Origin: Blastococcus carthaginiensis
Lineage (GTDB): Bacteria > Actinomycetota > Actinomycetes > Mycobacteriales > Geodermatophilaceae
Reading direction: 5' to 3'
Assembly: GCF_030731085.1 (NCBI RefSeq)
Contig: NZ_JASNFN010000005.1
Coordinates: 165,213 to 229,212 of the forward strand
DNA length: 64,000 nucleotides
Position numbers and translations under genes: made by a program. Under the pieces are notes generated by a model. The model made no database searches. It was not told the origin of the DNA and saw nothing but the letters and a program-made list of their open reading frames with translations. Below, in pieces: positions 50,265 to 58,596 of this stretch; position 1 is the stretch's first letter; each line of letters starts with the position of its first letter.

Positions 50265-50933
50265 GTGCACGTGGTCGTGATGGGCTGCGGCCGTGTGGGC
50301 TCCGCCATCGCCCGGCGCCTGGAGCAGATCGGGCACAGCGTGGCCGTGATCGACCAGGACCCCGAGGCCTTCCGCCGGCTGGGACCGGACTTCGCCGGGC
50401 GCCAGATCAAGGGCCTGGGCTTCGACCGGCAGACCCTGCTCGACGCCGGCATCGACTCCGCGGGCGCCTTCGCCGCGGTGAGCAGCGGCGACAACTCCAA
50501 CATCATCTCGGCCCGGGTGGCGCGGGAGACCTTCGGCGTCCAGCACGTCGTGGCGCGGATCTACGACTCCAAGCGGGCCGAGGTCTACGAGCGCATGGGC
50601 ATCCCCAGCGTGGCCACGGTGCCGTGGACGGTGAACCGGCTGCTGCGCGAGCTGCTGTCGGTCAAGGTGAGCGAGCTGTGGCGCGAGCCCACCGGGAAGG
50701 TGCTGCTCGTGCGCGTCACCGTCACCGACGCCTGGGTGGGCCGCAAGCTGGCCGCCCTCGAGGCGGCGACCGGCGCCCGGGCGGCCTGGCTGACCCGGTT
50801 CGGCGAGGCCCAGCTGCCGACGCCGACCACGGTCCTCCAGGACGGCGACCAGCTCGTCGTCGCCGTCACCGACGAGCTGACGGCGCGCGTGCACGAGGTC
50901 GTCGAGCGCGGCCCCCAGGAGGGTGGTCACTGA
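50265..50933 (+). CDS. ceoB: TrkA-type potassium uptake regulator, first of pair
   Basis: A 222-residue protein. A TrkA_N (RCK) Rossmann domain begins VVVMGCGRVGSAIARRLEQI, with Asp at the end of strand 2 (VAVIDQD) for NAD binding. A TrkA_C domain is at about 140-215. It gates K+ transport in response to nucleotide. GTG 50265 follows CGGGAGTG. It overlaps the next gene by one base (TGATG). The pair matches ceoB-ceoC of mycobacteria. Confidence 0.94.
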   Translation: MHVVVMGCGRVGSAIARRLEQIGHSVAVIDQDPEAFRRLGPDFAGRQIKGLGFDRQTLLDAGIDSAGAFAAVSSGDNSNIISARVARETFGVQHVVARIYDSKRAEVYERMGIPSVATVPWTVNRLLRELLSVKVSELWREPTGKVLLVRVTVTDAWVGRKLAALEAATGARAAWLTRFGEAQLPTPTTVLQDGDQLVVAVTDELTARVHEVVERGPQEGGH

Positions 50934-51613
50934 TGCGCGTCGCGATCGTGGGAGCCGGCGCGGTCGGCCGCTCCATCGCCGGTGAGCTGCTGGAGAACGG
51001 CCACACCGTCATGCTCATCGAGAAGGACGGCCGCAAGGTGCGCACCCGCTCGGTGCCGGGCGCGGAATGGGTGCAGGCCGACGCCTGCGAGGTCTCCTCC
51101 CTGGAGGAGGCGCAGCTGGCCACCTGCGACGTCGTCGTGGCCGCGACCGGTGACGACAAGGCCAACCTCGTCGTGTCGCTGCTGGCCAAGACGGAGTTCG
51201 CGGTCAACCGCGTGGTCGCCCGGGTCAAGGACCCGCGCAACGAATGGCTCTACACCGAGGCGTGGGGGGTCGACGTCGCCGTCTCCACCCCCCGCGTGCT
51301 GGCCGCCCTGGTCGAGGAGGCGGTGACCGTCGGCGACGTCGTCCGGCTCATGAGCTTCCGCAAGGGCGCGGCCAACCTGGTCGAGATCACCCTCGGCGAC
51401 GACACCCCCTGGGTCGGGCGCGCGCTGCGCGAGGTGCCGCTCCCCCGCGAGACGGTGCTCACCACGATCCTCCGCGGCGACCGGGTGATCACCCCGTCGC
51501 CCGACGAGCCGCTGGAGTCCGGCGACGAGCTGCTGTTCGTGTCGCACGGCGACACCGAGGAGGAGCTGCAGTACGTCTTCGCCCCGGAGGGCCCGGGCGG
51601 CACCGCCCGCTGA
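50933..51613 (+). CDS. ceoC: TrkA-type potassium uptake regulator, second of pair
   Basis: A 226-residue RCK protein: VAIVGAGAVGRSIAGELLEN with VMLIEKD for nucleotide binding, then ATGDDKANLVVSLLAKTEF, and a TrkA_C domain ending GDELLFVSHGDTEEELQYVF. It probably forms a hetero-oligomeric ring with the upstream protein and controls a K+ channel or the divergent permease. The start is translationally coupled through TGATG. Confidence 0.94.
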   Translation: MRVAIVGAGAVGRSIAGELLENGHTVMLIEKDGRKVRTRSVPGAEWVQADACEVSSLEEAQLATCDVVVAATGDDKANLVVSLLAKTEFAVNRVVARVKDPRNEWLYTEAWGVDVAVSTPRVLAALVEEAVTVGDVVRLMSFRKGAANLVEITLGDDTPWVGRALREVPLPRETVLTTILRGDRVITPSPDEPLESGDELLFVSHGDTEEELQYVFAPEGPGGTAR

Positions 51614-51652
51614 GGGAGGACCTGGTCCGCTCCCTGCCTCGGAGGGGCCGGC

Positions 51653-52450
51653 TCAGGCGGTGCGGTCGGTCTCCGGCGGGCCGGGGCTGCGGTGCCGGTG
51701 CAGGCGGGCGACCACCCACAGGGTGATCACCAGCACGACGGCGGTGAGCGGCAGGCCGAGCACGACCGACGCGGTGCCCAGCAGCTCCACCTCGTCGGCG
51801 CGGTAGAGCACCCACTGCACGCCCGCGCGCAGGAGGAACGAGGCGGCCCACAGCGCGGTGAGCCACGAGTAGGCGCGCAGCAGCCGGGGCTCACGGCGCC
51901 AGTGCAGCTGCGGCGCGGCCGTCGGATCGGGGCGAACCGGCGTGCTCGCCGCCGGCTCGGTGCCCTGCGCCGCCCGGCGGTTCCAGGGCATGGAGTGCGC
52001 GGCCATCGAGCCGAGGTGGCTCGGCGCCAGGAACTCCGCGACGACGCCGACGAGGGGCCACCGGAACGGGATGGAGCCCAGGAGCACCACCCCGACGACG
52101 AGGCTGCGCACGATCCCGAGCACGAAGAAGTCGCGGGCCTCGCCGGTGTTGGCCGCGATGGCCACCGCGATGCCGACCCCGATCAGCCCGCTCACGGCCT
52201 GCTGCACGCTCTGCCGCCGGGCCAGCCGCAGGGCGAACACCACGACCGCCGCGGCCACCGCCGCCCAGATGCCGGTGCGCAACCCGGCCAGGCCGTTGGC
52301 CACGATGAACGCGATGGTAGGCAGCGTCGCATCGACCATGCCCCGCCAGCCGCCCAGCTGCGACAGCAGCTTCTCGCGGTCGAACACCGAGGTGGAGGAG
52401 CCGGTCTCGGGACCGTCCTCGCCGTCGTCCGGCCGGCCCGCTGCGGTCAC
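51653..52450 (-). CDS. DUF3159 family membrane protein
   Basis: A 265-residue protein with five or six hydrophobic segments starting after a charged leader. The family core is LLSQLGGWRGMVDATLPTIA, then FIVANGLAGLRTGIWAAVAA and GIVRSLVVGVVLLGSIPFRW. Equivalent to Rv2693c of mycobacteria. Function unknown. GTG 52450 precedes TAAGRPDDGEDG and gives the usual length. It converges with ceoC. Confidence 0.9.
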   Translation of the reverse strand: MTAAGRPDDGEDGPETGSSTSVFDREKLLSQLGGWRGMVDATLPTIAFIVANGLAGLRTGIWAAVAAAVVVFALRLARRQSVQQAVSGLIGVGIAVAIAANTGEARDFFVLGIVRSLVVGVVLLGSIPFRWPLVGVVAEFLAPSHLGSMAAHSMPWNRRAAQGTEPAASTPVRPDPTAAPQLHWRREPRLLRAYSWLTALWAASFLLRAGVQWVLYRADEVELLGTASVVLGLPLTAVVLVITLWVVARLHRHRSPGPPETDRTA

Positions 52451-52511
52451 CCTCGTCCCCCTCGTTCGCTCCCCGTCCCGCGCGTGGCGGTCCCCGGCCA
52501 CCGTGCGGCGG

Positions 52512-52889
52512 TCAGCCGGCGTTCAGCTCGTACCAGGGGTTGTAGATGACCTGCCGCCCGTCGAAGGCGGCGAACCGCCCGCGCGCGGTCAGCGAGCGGC
52601 CCGGTTCGATGCCGGCGATGCGCCGCCGCCCCAGCCAGACCAGGGTCACCGACCCCGACCCGTCGAACAGCTCGGCCTCGAGCGTGGGCACCGTCTCGCG
52701 AGGGGTGTAGACGACCGACTTCAGCCGGCCGGTGACGGTGACCACCGCGCCCTTGCGGCAGGCGCTGACCGGTTCGCAGCCGGCGCTGGCCGACCCCGCC
52801 CGCAGCTCCTGGGCGTCGATGGTGTGGTCGTCGGCGGTGAGTCGCTGCACCGTGCGCGACCACCAGCCCGCCGGTCGGGTCTCCGTCAC
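52512..52889 (-). CDS. OB-fold nucleic-acid-binding-like protein
   Basis: A 125-residue protein with an OB-fold signature: GAVVTVTGRLKSVVYTPRE, LEAELFDGSGSVTLVWLGRR, then GIEPGRSLTARGRFAAFDGR. It corresponds to Rv2694c. It likely binds nucleic acid or a partner protein; function unknown. GTG 52889 is chosen although the ribosome site is weak. It is in a run of leftward genes with DUF3159 and DUF3710. Confidence 0.87.
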   Translation of the reverse strand: MTETRPAGWWSRTVQRLTADDHTIDAQELRAGSASAGCEPVSACRKGAVVTVTGRLKSVVYTPRETVPTLEAELFDGSGSVTLVWLGRRRIAGIEPGRSLTARGRFAAFDGRQVIYNPWYELNAG

Positions 52890-52953
52890 GGGACCAGCGT
52901 AGTTCGCCGTCGTGCACACGCGGACGCGCACCGGTGTTCGCTTCGTCGCGTCG

Positions 52954-53766
52954 TCAGGCGGGGTCGCCGGCCGGCGGCTGCCGGGCGGCGCCCGGAGGGG
53001 GCTGCGGGGCCGCGCCCGGAGGGGGCTGCGGGGCGGCGCCCGGAGGGGGCTGCGGGGCCGCGCCCGGAGGGGGCTGCGGGGCGGCGCCCGGAGGGGGCTG
53101 CTGCGCCGCCAGCTGCGCCGCGGCCTGCGGCGGGAGGGCGAGCGGGAGCGGCTCGCGCACCGGCATCGGCTCGGAGCCCCGGACGACGACGATGCCGCGG
53201 AAGGCGGCCTCCAGCGCCGCCGCCTCCGCCTCGCCGCCCGCGGCCGCGGAGCCGCTGAGCAGACCGCGCAGGAACCAGCGCGGCCCGTCGACGCCGAGGA
53301 AGCGGGCCGGCCGCCGCGTCGCCGGCGGGGTGGGCTGCCCGGGCTGCGGCGCCGCGGCCGCCATGACGGTGCCGGCCAGCTCGAGACCGAAGGTGCCCTC
53401 CACCTCGCGCAGGGACGCGCCCTGGCCGGAGGCGCTGCGGGCCAGCTCCGCCCGGACGTCGTCCCAGATGCCGGCCGCCCGGGGCGCGGCGAACGCCGCG
53501 ACCTGCAGCAGCGAGTTGCCGTGGCGCAGCGTCGCGCCGATCACCTTCTGCTGCTGGTTGAGCTCCACCCGCAGGTCCATCCCGGGGAGCGCCGGCAGCC
53601 GGATGGCCCCCAGGTCGATGCGCGCCAGCCCGTCCTCGGGGGCGTCGGCCTCGTCCCAGGGCCCGGTGGTCTCCTCGACGTCCCGGAGCCGCTGCTGCGG
53701 CTCCGGGGGCACGCCCCGCTCGCGCAGGCTGCGGTCGATGCGGCTGCGCCGCCGTCCGAACGGCAT
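52954..53766 (-). CDS. DUF3710 family protein with repeat-rich C-terminal tail
   Basis: A 270-residue protein. The DUF3710 domain spans about residues 35-210: GLARIDLGAIRLPALPGMDL, LRHGNSLLQVAAFAAPRAAG, RRPARFLGVDGPRWFLRGLL and FRGIVVVRGSEPMPVREPLP. The tail from about 220 is five copies of PPPGAAPQ encoded by a 24-base tandem repeat. The ATG gives MPFGRRRSR, the typical start. Its stop-start neighbour dut ends one base upstream, so they are co-transcribed. Function unknown (Rv2696c-like). Confidence 0.92.
   Translation of the reverse strand: MPFGRRRSRIDRSLRERGVPPEPQQRLRDVEETTGPWDEADAPEDGLARIDLGAIRLPALPGMDLRVELNQQQKVIGATLRHGNSLLQVAAFAAPRAAGIWDDVRAELARSASGQGASLREVEGTFGLELAGTVMAAAAPQPGQPTPPATRRPARFLGVDGPRWFLRGLLSGSAAAGGEAEAAALEAAFRGIVVVRGSEPMPVREPLPLALPPQAAAQLAAQQPPPGAAPQPPPGAAPQPPPGAAPQPPPGAAPQPPPGAARQPPAGDPA
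52985..53101. repeat. 24-base tandem repeat coding the DUF3710 tail
   Basis: Five copies start at 52985, 53009, 53033, 53057 and 53081. They alternate between GGCGGCGCCC and GGCCGCGCCC at the fourth base, giving a 48-base higher-order unit. The frame is kept. Confidence 0.9.
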
Positions 53767-53767
53767 G

Positions 53768-54274
53768 TCAGTTCCGCCCCTCGAGTGGTGATGCGTCGGA
53801 GGACCCGGGCGTGGCGGCGCCGTGCCCGCCGGTCGAGCCGTGGCCGCCCTCGCCGCGGGCGCTGGCCGGGAGGTCGCGCACCGGGACGAACCGCGCGCGG
53901 ACCACCGGCTGCACCACCAGCTGCGCGATGCGGTCGCCGCGGGAGAGCCGCAGCGGTGCCACCGGGTCCAGGTTGATGAGGTTGATCATGATCTCCCCGC
54001 GGTAGCCCGCGTCGATGGTCCCGGGTGCGTTCACCATGCTCAGCCCGAGCCGGTGCGCCAGCCCCGAGCGCGGATGCACGAAACCGGCGTAGCCCTCGGG
54101 GATCGCCACCGCCACCCCGGTACCCACCAGCCGGCGCTCGAAGGGGGCCAGCTCGACGTCCTCGGCCGCGGTCAGGTCGGCGCCCGCGTCACCGGCCAGG
54201 GCGTAGCGCGGGACGGCGCCGTCGGGCGTGGTGAGCCGGACGGGCACGTCCAGCTCGGCGGAGGGATCGGGCAC
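53768..54274 (-). CDS. dut: Deoxyuridine 5'-triphosphate nucleotidohydrolase
   Basis: A 168-residue trimeric-type dUTPase. The five motifs are visible: DAGADLTAAEDVEL (I), HPRSGLAHRLGLSMVN (II), GTIDAGYRGEI (III), RGDRIAQLVVQPV (IV), and the C-terminal GEGGHGSTGGHG (V), which closes over the active site. It removes dUTP and supplies dUMP. It starts with GTG 54274. Genes for DUF3710 and OB-fold proteins follow on the same strand. Confidence 0.97.
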   Translation of the reverse strand: MPDPSAELDVPVRLTTPDGAVPRYALAGDAGADLTAAEDVELAPFERRLVGTGVAVAIPEGYAGFVHPRSGLAHRLGLSMVNAPGTIDAGYRGEIMINLINLDPVAPLRLSRGDRIAQLVVQPVVRARFVPVRDLPASARGEGGHGSTGGHGAATPGSSDASPLEGRN

Positions 54275-54358
54275 GTCGGCGACCCTATAAGGACCCCGCC
54301 CTCCCCACCCTTCGCAGGCTCAGGGCGGCGCCACGGGACCCTGGACGGACCCGGACCA

Positions 54359-55228
54359 TCACGCCGGGGGGTCCCGCAGGTCGTCGAGGATGCGGCGCGC
54401 GAGGCCCTCGGTCGCGCGGCGGTTGCCGCGGCCGGAGAGCGCGGCGCCGACGAGGAACGGGGCCGCCGCCGGCAGCGCCCCGGCCAGCCGGCGGGTCAGC
54501 CGCCGGCGCAGCGCACGCACGCCCGCGGCGCCCAGGACCGCGCCCAGCCCGGCGACGCCGCCGTCCCGCACGGCGCGCTGCTCCGACCACCCGGCCAGGT
54601 AGGCCTGGGCGCGCGCGGCGGCGTCCCCCGGGGCGCGCCGGCCGTGCAGCTCGTGCAGCTCGCCGATGAGCACGACCTCCACGGCGGCGACGAGGACCGT
54701 CTCGGCCCCCAGCTCCAGGGGGACGGCGAGCAGCGACGGCGGCGCGAACCAGTGGGCGGCCGAGAGCCCGCCCGTGGCCGCCCCGATGCCCGAGGTGGCG
54801 CGGGCGGCGCGCTGGACGAGCACCTCGGCGATCTCCTCGTCGCCCATCCCGGGGTGGGCGGCGCGCAGCTTCTCCCGGTCACGGATCGGCAGCCGGGGCG
54901 CCGCCGCTGCCAGGAGGTCGCCGAGCAGCGCCCCGGGCGCCCCGCCGGCCTTGTCGGTCACCCGGGCGCCGGACGGACCGGGTGACGGCTGGGTGCCGCT
55001 GCCGAACGCGCCGGCCACCGCGCCGGCGACGGCGGCGACGACGTCGCGCAGCCCCCCGCCGGCGGACCGGTCCGCGCTGCCACCGGTCAGCCCGGCGACG
55101 GCGTCGGCGATCGCCCGCCCGGCGCGCGCGAGCGGGCTCTCCTCCGCCGTCGCGGAGGCGTCCTGCTGCGCGACCGGGCGCGGCGGCGGGACGTCACGGG
55201 GTGCCCCGGTGCGCGAGCCGTCGGTCAT
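54359..55228 (-). CDS. Hypothetical membrane-associated protein (289 residues)
   Basis: A polar N-terminus of about 45 residues is followed by Ala/Gly-rich helices (DVVAAVAGAVAGAFGSG), a soluble helix region (IRDREKLRAAHPGMGDEEIA) and membrane-like segments near residues 145-190 and 230-265. No family is recognised with confidence. It occupies the place between dut and DUF4193 where mycobacteria have a DUF3093 gene on the other strand. Function unknown. Confidence 0.72.
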   Translation of the reverse strand: MTDGSRTGAPRDVPPPRPVAQQDASATAEESPLARAGRAIADAVAGLTGGSADRSAGGGLRDVVAAVAGAVAGAFGSGTQPSPGPSGARVTDKAGGAPGALLGDLLAAAAPRLPIRDREKLRAAHPGMGDEEIAEVLVQRAARATSGIGAATGGLSAAHWFAPPSLLAVPLELGAETVLVAAVEVVLIGELHELHGRRAPGDAAARAQAYLAGWSEQRAVRDGGVAGLGAVLGAAGVRALRRRLTRRLAGALPAAAPFLVGAALSGRGNRRATEGLARRILDDLRDPPA

Positions 55229-55281
55229 CCGTCGTCCCCTTCACGGTGAGGCGCTGGAACGGTCTCTCGCGAGGCGCGCGG

Positions 55282-55376
55282 ACGGCCCCCTCGCAGGGTC
55301 CCGCCGCGAGCGGGCGACCGTCTGGAACGGCCCCCTCGCAGGGTCCCGCCGCGAGCCTGCGAGCGGCCGGGGGCAA
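55282..55376. repeat. Two copies of a GC-rich dispersed repeat
   Basis: An exact 30-base unit starting ACGGCCCCCTCGCAGGG occurs at 55282-55311 and 55327-55356. The second copy extends to 55376 and aligns with 47938-47990. It lies between the DUF4193 stop and the hypothetical protein. Confidence 0.8.
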
Positions 55377-55386
55377 GGGGGTCCTG

Positions 55387-55686
55387 TCAGGCGCAGTCGC
55401 GGCAGAACAGCTGGTCGCCGCGCGTGGAGGCCAGCCGGCTGCGGTGCTGCACCAGGAAGCAGCGCGAGCAGGTGAACTCGTCCTCCTGCTTGGGCAGGAC
55501 GCGGACGGTCAGCTCCTCGTTGGACAGGTCGGCGCCGGGCAGCTCGAGGTTCTCGTTGAAGTCCGTCTCGTCGACGTCGACCGACGAGGACTGCGCCTCG
55601 GCCCGTCGCGCCTTGAGCTCCTCGAGCGAGTCCTCGCCGAGCTCGTCGGTCTCGTTGCGGCGCGGGGCGTCGTAGTCGGTGGCCAT
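55387..55686 (-). CDS. DUF4193 family zinc-ribbon protein
   Basis: A 99-residue acidic protein: MATDYDAPRRNETDELGEDS, LEELKARRAEAQSSSVDVDE and LELPGADLSNEELTVRVLP. It then has a zinc ribbon of CSRCFLVQH and FCRDC at the C-terminus. It is a conserved actinobacterial protein (Rv2699c-like), probably a small RNA-polymerase- or DNA-associated factor, but its function is not established. The ATG follows GGAGGAGGGG. Confidence 0.93.
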   Translation of the reverse strand: MATDYDAPRRNETDELGEDSLEELKARRAEAQSSSVDVDETDFNENLELPGADLSNEELTVRVLPKQEDEFTCSRCFLVQHRSRLASTRGDQLFCRDCA

Positions 55687-55973
55687 GGGGTGTGCCCCTC
55701 CTCCGGGGTTCCGCGGGCGTCGTGCCCGCTCGTCTGACGCGGCGCGGGGTGCGCGCCGTCGTCCTGGCCGTTCGCCGGTGGGCGACCGGTGGGTCGGTGT
55801 GTGGGGGCGGCCCGCACCGGGCGCCCGTCCACGTGCGCCGGCCCCCCTCGCGGAAGGCCAGCAGCCCCCCAACGCCGTCCGGCCCCGATTTGTGCCCGCC
55901 TCCTACGAGGTGACACATCGGGGACCAGGAACGGTCGGGCGGGCCGCGGAGCGCCAGAGGTTACCCTGCGCCG

Positions 55974-57020
55974 GTGGCGACTTCCCCGGGTGCTGATCCA
56001 GCCGTCGTCGGGCCGTACCTGGCCTCCGTGCTGGGGCACGAGCGATGGCGATCGGTCACCGTCGAGCTGATCGCCGCCGGCATGTCCAACCTGACCTACG
56101 TGGTGACCCCGGAGGGCGGGTCGGCCGAGGACGCGGTGATCCTCCGGCGCCCGCCGACGGGGGCCGTGCTGGCGACCGCGCACGACATGGCCCGCGAGCA
56201 CCGGGTGATCTCCGCGCTGGTCCCCACGCCGGTGCCGGTGCCGCGGACGCTGCACCTGTGCACCGACACGAGCGTGCTGGGCGCGCCGTTCTACGTGATG
56301 GAGCGCGTCGTCGGCCTGCACGTCATCGACCGGATCCCGGAGGGCTACGCCGACGAGCCGGCCCGGCGGCGTGCGATCGGGGAGGGCCTGGTCGACGTCC
56401 TGGCCGACCTGCACTCCGTCGACCCCGTCGCGGTGGGCCTGGGCGACTTCGGCCGCCCGGAGGGCTTCATGGCCCGCCAGGTGCGTCGCTGGACCCAGCA
56501 GTGGGAGGCCACCCGCGACCGCGAGCGCCCGGGGTTGGACGCCCTCGCCGCCCGGCTGGCGGAGACCGTGCCCACCACGCAGCGGCACGGGATCGTCCAC
56601 GGTGACTTCCGGCTGGACAACTGCCTGCTCGACCCGGAGGTCCCCGGCCGCATCCGGGCGGTGCTGGACTGGGAGATGTCCACCCTGGGCGACCCCCTGG
56701 CCGACCTGGGGATGCTCCACGTCTACTGGCCGCAGGCCGGGGAGCGGAGCGTCGCCGGGCAGAGCACTGTGACGGCCCTGGAGGGCTTCCCCACCCGCGC
56801 GGAGGTCGCGGCGCGGTACGGCGAGCGCAGCGGTCTGGACCTCTCCGACCTGTCCTGGTACGTGGGCTTCGCCTACTTCAAGTTCGCCGCGATCGTCGCC
56901 GGCATCGTCGCCCGCTCGGCCGCCGGTGCCATGGCGGGCAAGGACACGGCGGGCTACGCCGACCGGATCGATCCCTGCGTCGAGCGGGGACGCGCCGCGC
57001 TGGACGACGGTGCGATCTAG
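55974..57020 (+). CDS. Aminoglycoside-phosphotransferase-fold (APH) family protein
   Basis: A 348-residue kinase-like protein. The Brenner-type catalytic motif is HGDFRLDNCLLDP and the metal site is RIRAVLDWEMSTLGDPLADL. The N-terminal lobe has GMSNLTYVVTP and ILRRPPTGAVLATAHDMARE, the pattern of the actinobacterial group linked to acyl-CoA dehydrogenases (FadE36/ACAD10-like). The substrate is probably a hydroxylated lipid or acid rather than an antibiotic. GTG 55974 start. It interrupts the usual DUF4193-cei order. Confidence 0.88.
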   Translation: MATSPGADPAVVGPYLASVLGHERWRSVTVELIAAGMSNLTYVVTPEGGSAEDAVILRRPPTGAVLATAHDMAREHRVISALVPTPVPVPRTLHLCTDTSVLGAPFYVMERVVGLHVIDRIPEGYADEPARRRAIGEGLVDVLADLHSVDPVAVGLGDFGRPEGFMARQVRRWTQQWEATRDRERPGLDALAARLAETVPTTQRHGIVHGDFRLDNCLLDPEVPGRIRAVLDWEMSTLGDPLADLGMLHVYWPQAGERSVAGQSTVTALEGFPTRAEVAARYGERSGLDLSDLSWYVGFAYFKFAAIVAGIVARSAAGAMAGKDTAGYADRIDPCVERGRAALDDGAI

Positions 57021-57136
57021 CCACGCCGGCCGCCCCTAAGCTCGCAACCGACAGCCGCCCGCTGCAGTCGCGGCGCCGTCCCGTCCGTCCCGGCCGGTCC
57101 GGCCCCGGCTGCCGGTCCTCGCCGAGGAGAACCACC

Positions 57137-57673
57137 GTGACCGAGCGCACCGTCCAGCCCCCGGTGCGCCCGCGCAGTGGGCGTCGCCCACTGCCCCCGC
57201 TGGTCTTCCTGCTCGTCCTCGCCCTGGCCGCCGGTGCGGTGTGGTGGACGGTGCTCCGCGAGGACCAGGAGCGGCGCGCCGAGGCCGCCGAGGAGTGCGC
57301 CGCCGCCGAGGAGCCGCCGCCCTCGCTCGATCCGGCGGCGGTGTCGGTGCGGGTGTTCAACGCCACGGACGAGGGTGGGCTCGCGCAGACGGTGGCCGAC
57401 GAGCTCGCCGCCCGCGGGTTCACGATCAGCGAGGTCGCCAACGACCCCACCACCCGCGAGGTCGAAGGCGCCGGCGAGGTCCGCCACGGCTCGCCCGGAC
57501 GGGACGCCGCCCGCTTCCTCGGGGTGTACGCCCCTGGCGTCAGCTTCTACCCCGACACCCGGGCCACCGCGGTCGTCGACCTCGTCATCGGGCCGGAGTT
57601 CACCGGCGTGGCGCCCCCCGAGGAGGTCGAGGCGGCGCTGACCGCCTCGGAGGACGCACCCGCCGAGTGCTGA
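57137..57673 (+). CDS. cei: Cell-envelope integrity protein with LytR_C domain
   Basis: A 178-residue protein. One N-terminal membrane anchor (PPLVFLLVLALAAGAVWWTV) is followed by an outside LytR_C domain: VSVRVFNATDEGGLAQTVAD, ELAARGFTISEVANDPTTRE and VDLVIGPEFTGV. It is the counterpart of Rv2700 (Cei), needed for envelope integrity in mycobacteria. Position beside suhB, ppgK and sigA supports this. GTG start. Confidence 0.9.
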   Translation: MTERTVQPPVRPRSGRRPLPPLVFLLVLALAAGAVWWTVLREDQERRAEAAEECAAAEEPPPSLDPAAVSVRVFNATDEGGLAQTVADELAARGFTISEVANDPTTREVEGAGEVRHGSPGRDAARFLGVYAPGVSFYPDTRATAVVDLVIGPEFTGVAPPEEVEAALTASEDAPAEC

Positions 57674-57676
57674 CGG

Positions 57677-57707
57677 GAGGACCTCCCCCGCCCAGGGGGA
57701 GGTCCTC
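57677..57707. terminator. Bidirectional terminator between cei and suhB
   Basis: Perfect 13-bp stem (GAGGACCTCCCCC with GGGGGAGGTCCTC) and a 5-base loop, abutting the suhB stop and 4 bases past the cei stop. Confidence 0.85.
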
Positions 57708-58538
57708 TCAGCGGTGCAGCTCGGACACCATCGCGCGGAAGGGGCCGGCCACCGAGGGCGCCACCGCGATCACCATCGGCTCCCCCACCGGCGCACCGTC
57801 CAGCCCCGTCACGTCCGCTCCGGCCTCGGCGGCCACCAGGGCGCCGGCAGCGTGGTCCCAGGGGTTGAGGTCGAGCTCGTAGTACGCGTCGACCCGCCCG
57901 GCCGCCACCGCGCACAGGTCCAGCGCCGCGCTGCCGAACCGCCGGATGTCGCGCACCCGCGTCACGAGCTCCGCCACGACCGCCCCCTGCGCCCTCCGCT
58001 GCTCCACGCCGTACCCGAAGCCGGTCGCGACCATCGCCCGGTCCAGCGACGGCGGCGTCCCGACCGCGAGCCGGCGGACCGGCCGCCCCGGCGCCTCCAG
58101 CCACGCGCCGCCGCCGGACGTCGCCGTGAACAGCTCGCCGGTCGCCACGTTGAGCACCGCACCGGCGCGGACGACGCCATCGACCTCCGCGGCCACCGAG
58201 ACGGCGTAGGCCGGGATGTCGTAGAGGAAGTTCACGGTGCCGTCGATCGGGTCGACGATCCACCGGACCCCGCTGGTGCCCTTCCGCGCGGCGCCCTCCT
58301 CCCCCAGCACGCCGTCCTCCGGCCGGGCGTCGAGCAGGCGGTGGACGAGCAGCTCCTCGCTGGCCGCGTCCACCGCCGTCACGACGTCGACGGGGCTGGA
58401 CTTGGTGCTCACCTGGTCGCCGGCGGACTCGCGCCCGTGGGCCACCAGGACTGCGGCCTCCCGGGCCGCCGCCACGGCCAGCTCCAGGAGCGCGCCCGGT
58501 GCCGGGCGGTCGGGGACGGCTGCGCGCACGGAGGTCAT
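57708..58538 (-). CDS. suhB: Inositol monophosphatase family protein
   Basis: A 276-residue phosphatase. Metal-binding motifs are VLGEEG, WIVDPIDGTVNFLYDIPAY and LDLNPWDHAAGALVAAEAGA; the early Asp is in SPVDVVTAVD. It hydrolyses inositol-1-phosphate and related sugars; mycobacterial SuhB has this activity. It is divergent from ppgK with a spacer of 58 bases. Confidence 0.95.
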   Translation of the reverse strand: MTSVRAAVPDRPAPGALLELAVAAAREAAVLVAHGRESAGDQVSTKSSPVDVVTAVDAASEELLVHRLLDARPEDGVLGEEGAARKGTSGVRWIVDPIDGTVNFLYDIPAYAVSVAAEVDGVVRAGAVLNVATGELFTATSGGGAWLEAPGRPVRRLAVGTPPSLDRAMVATGFGYGVEQRRAQGAVVAELVTRVRDIRRFGSAALDLCAVAAGRVDAYYELDLNPWDHAAGALVAAEAGADVTGLDGAPVGEPMVIAVAPSVAGPFRAMVSELHR

Positions 58539-58596
58539 GCACCGATCCTGCCGCAGGGGTGGAAGGCGCAGTTGCCCCGATCACTAACCTGTCGGC

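Noticed and set aside
55974..57020. Antibiotic-resistance aminoglycoside kinase
   Set aside because: The fold motifs are general; the sequence resembles the acyl-CoA-dehydrogenase-linked APH-like group, and no resistance context is present.
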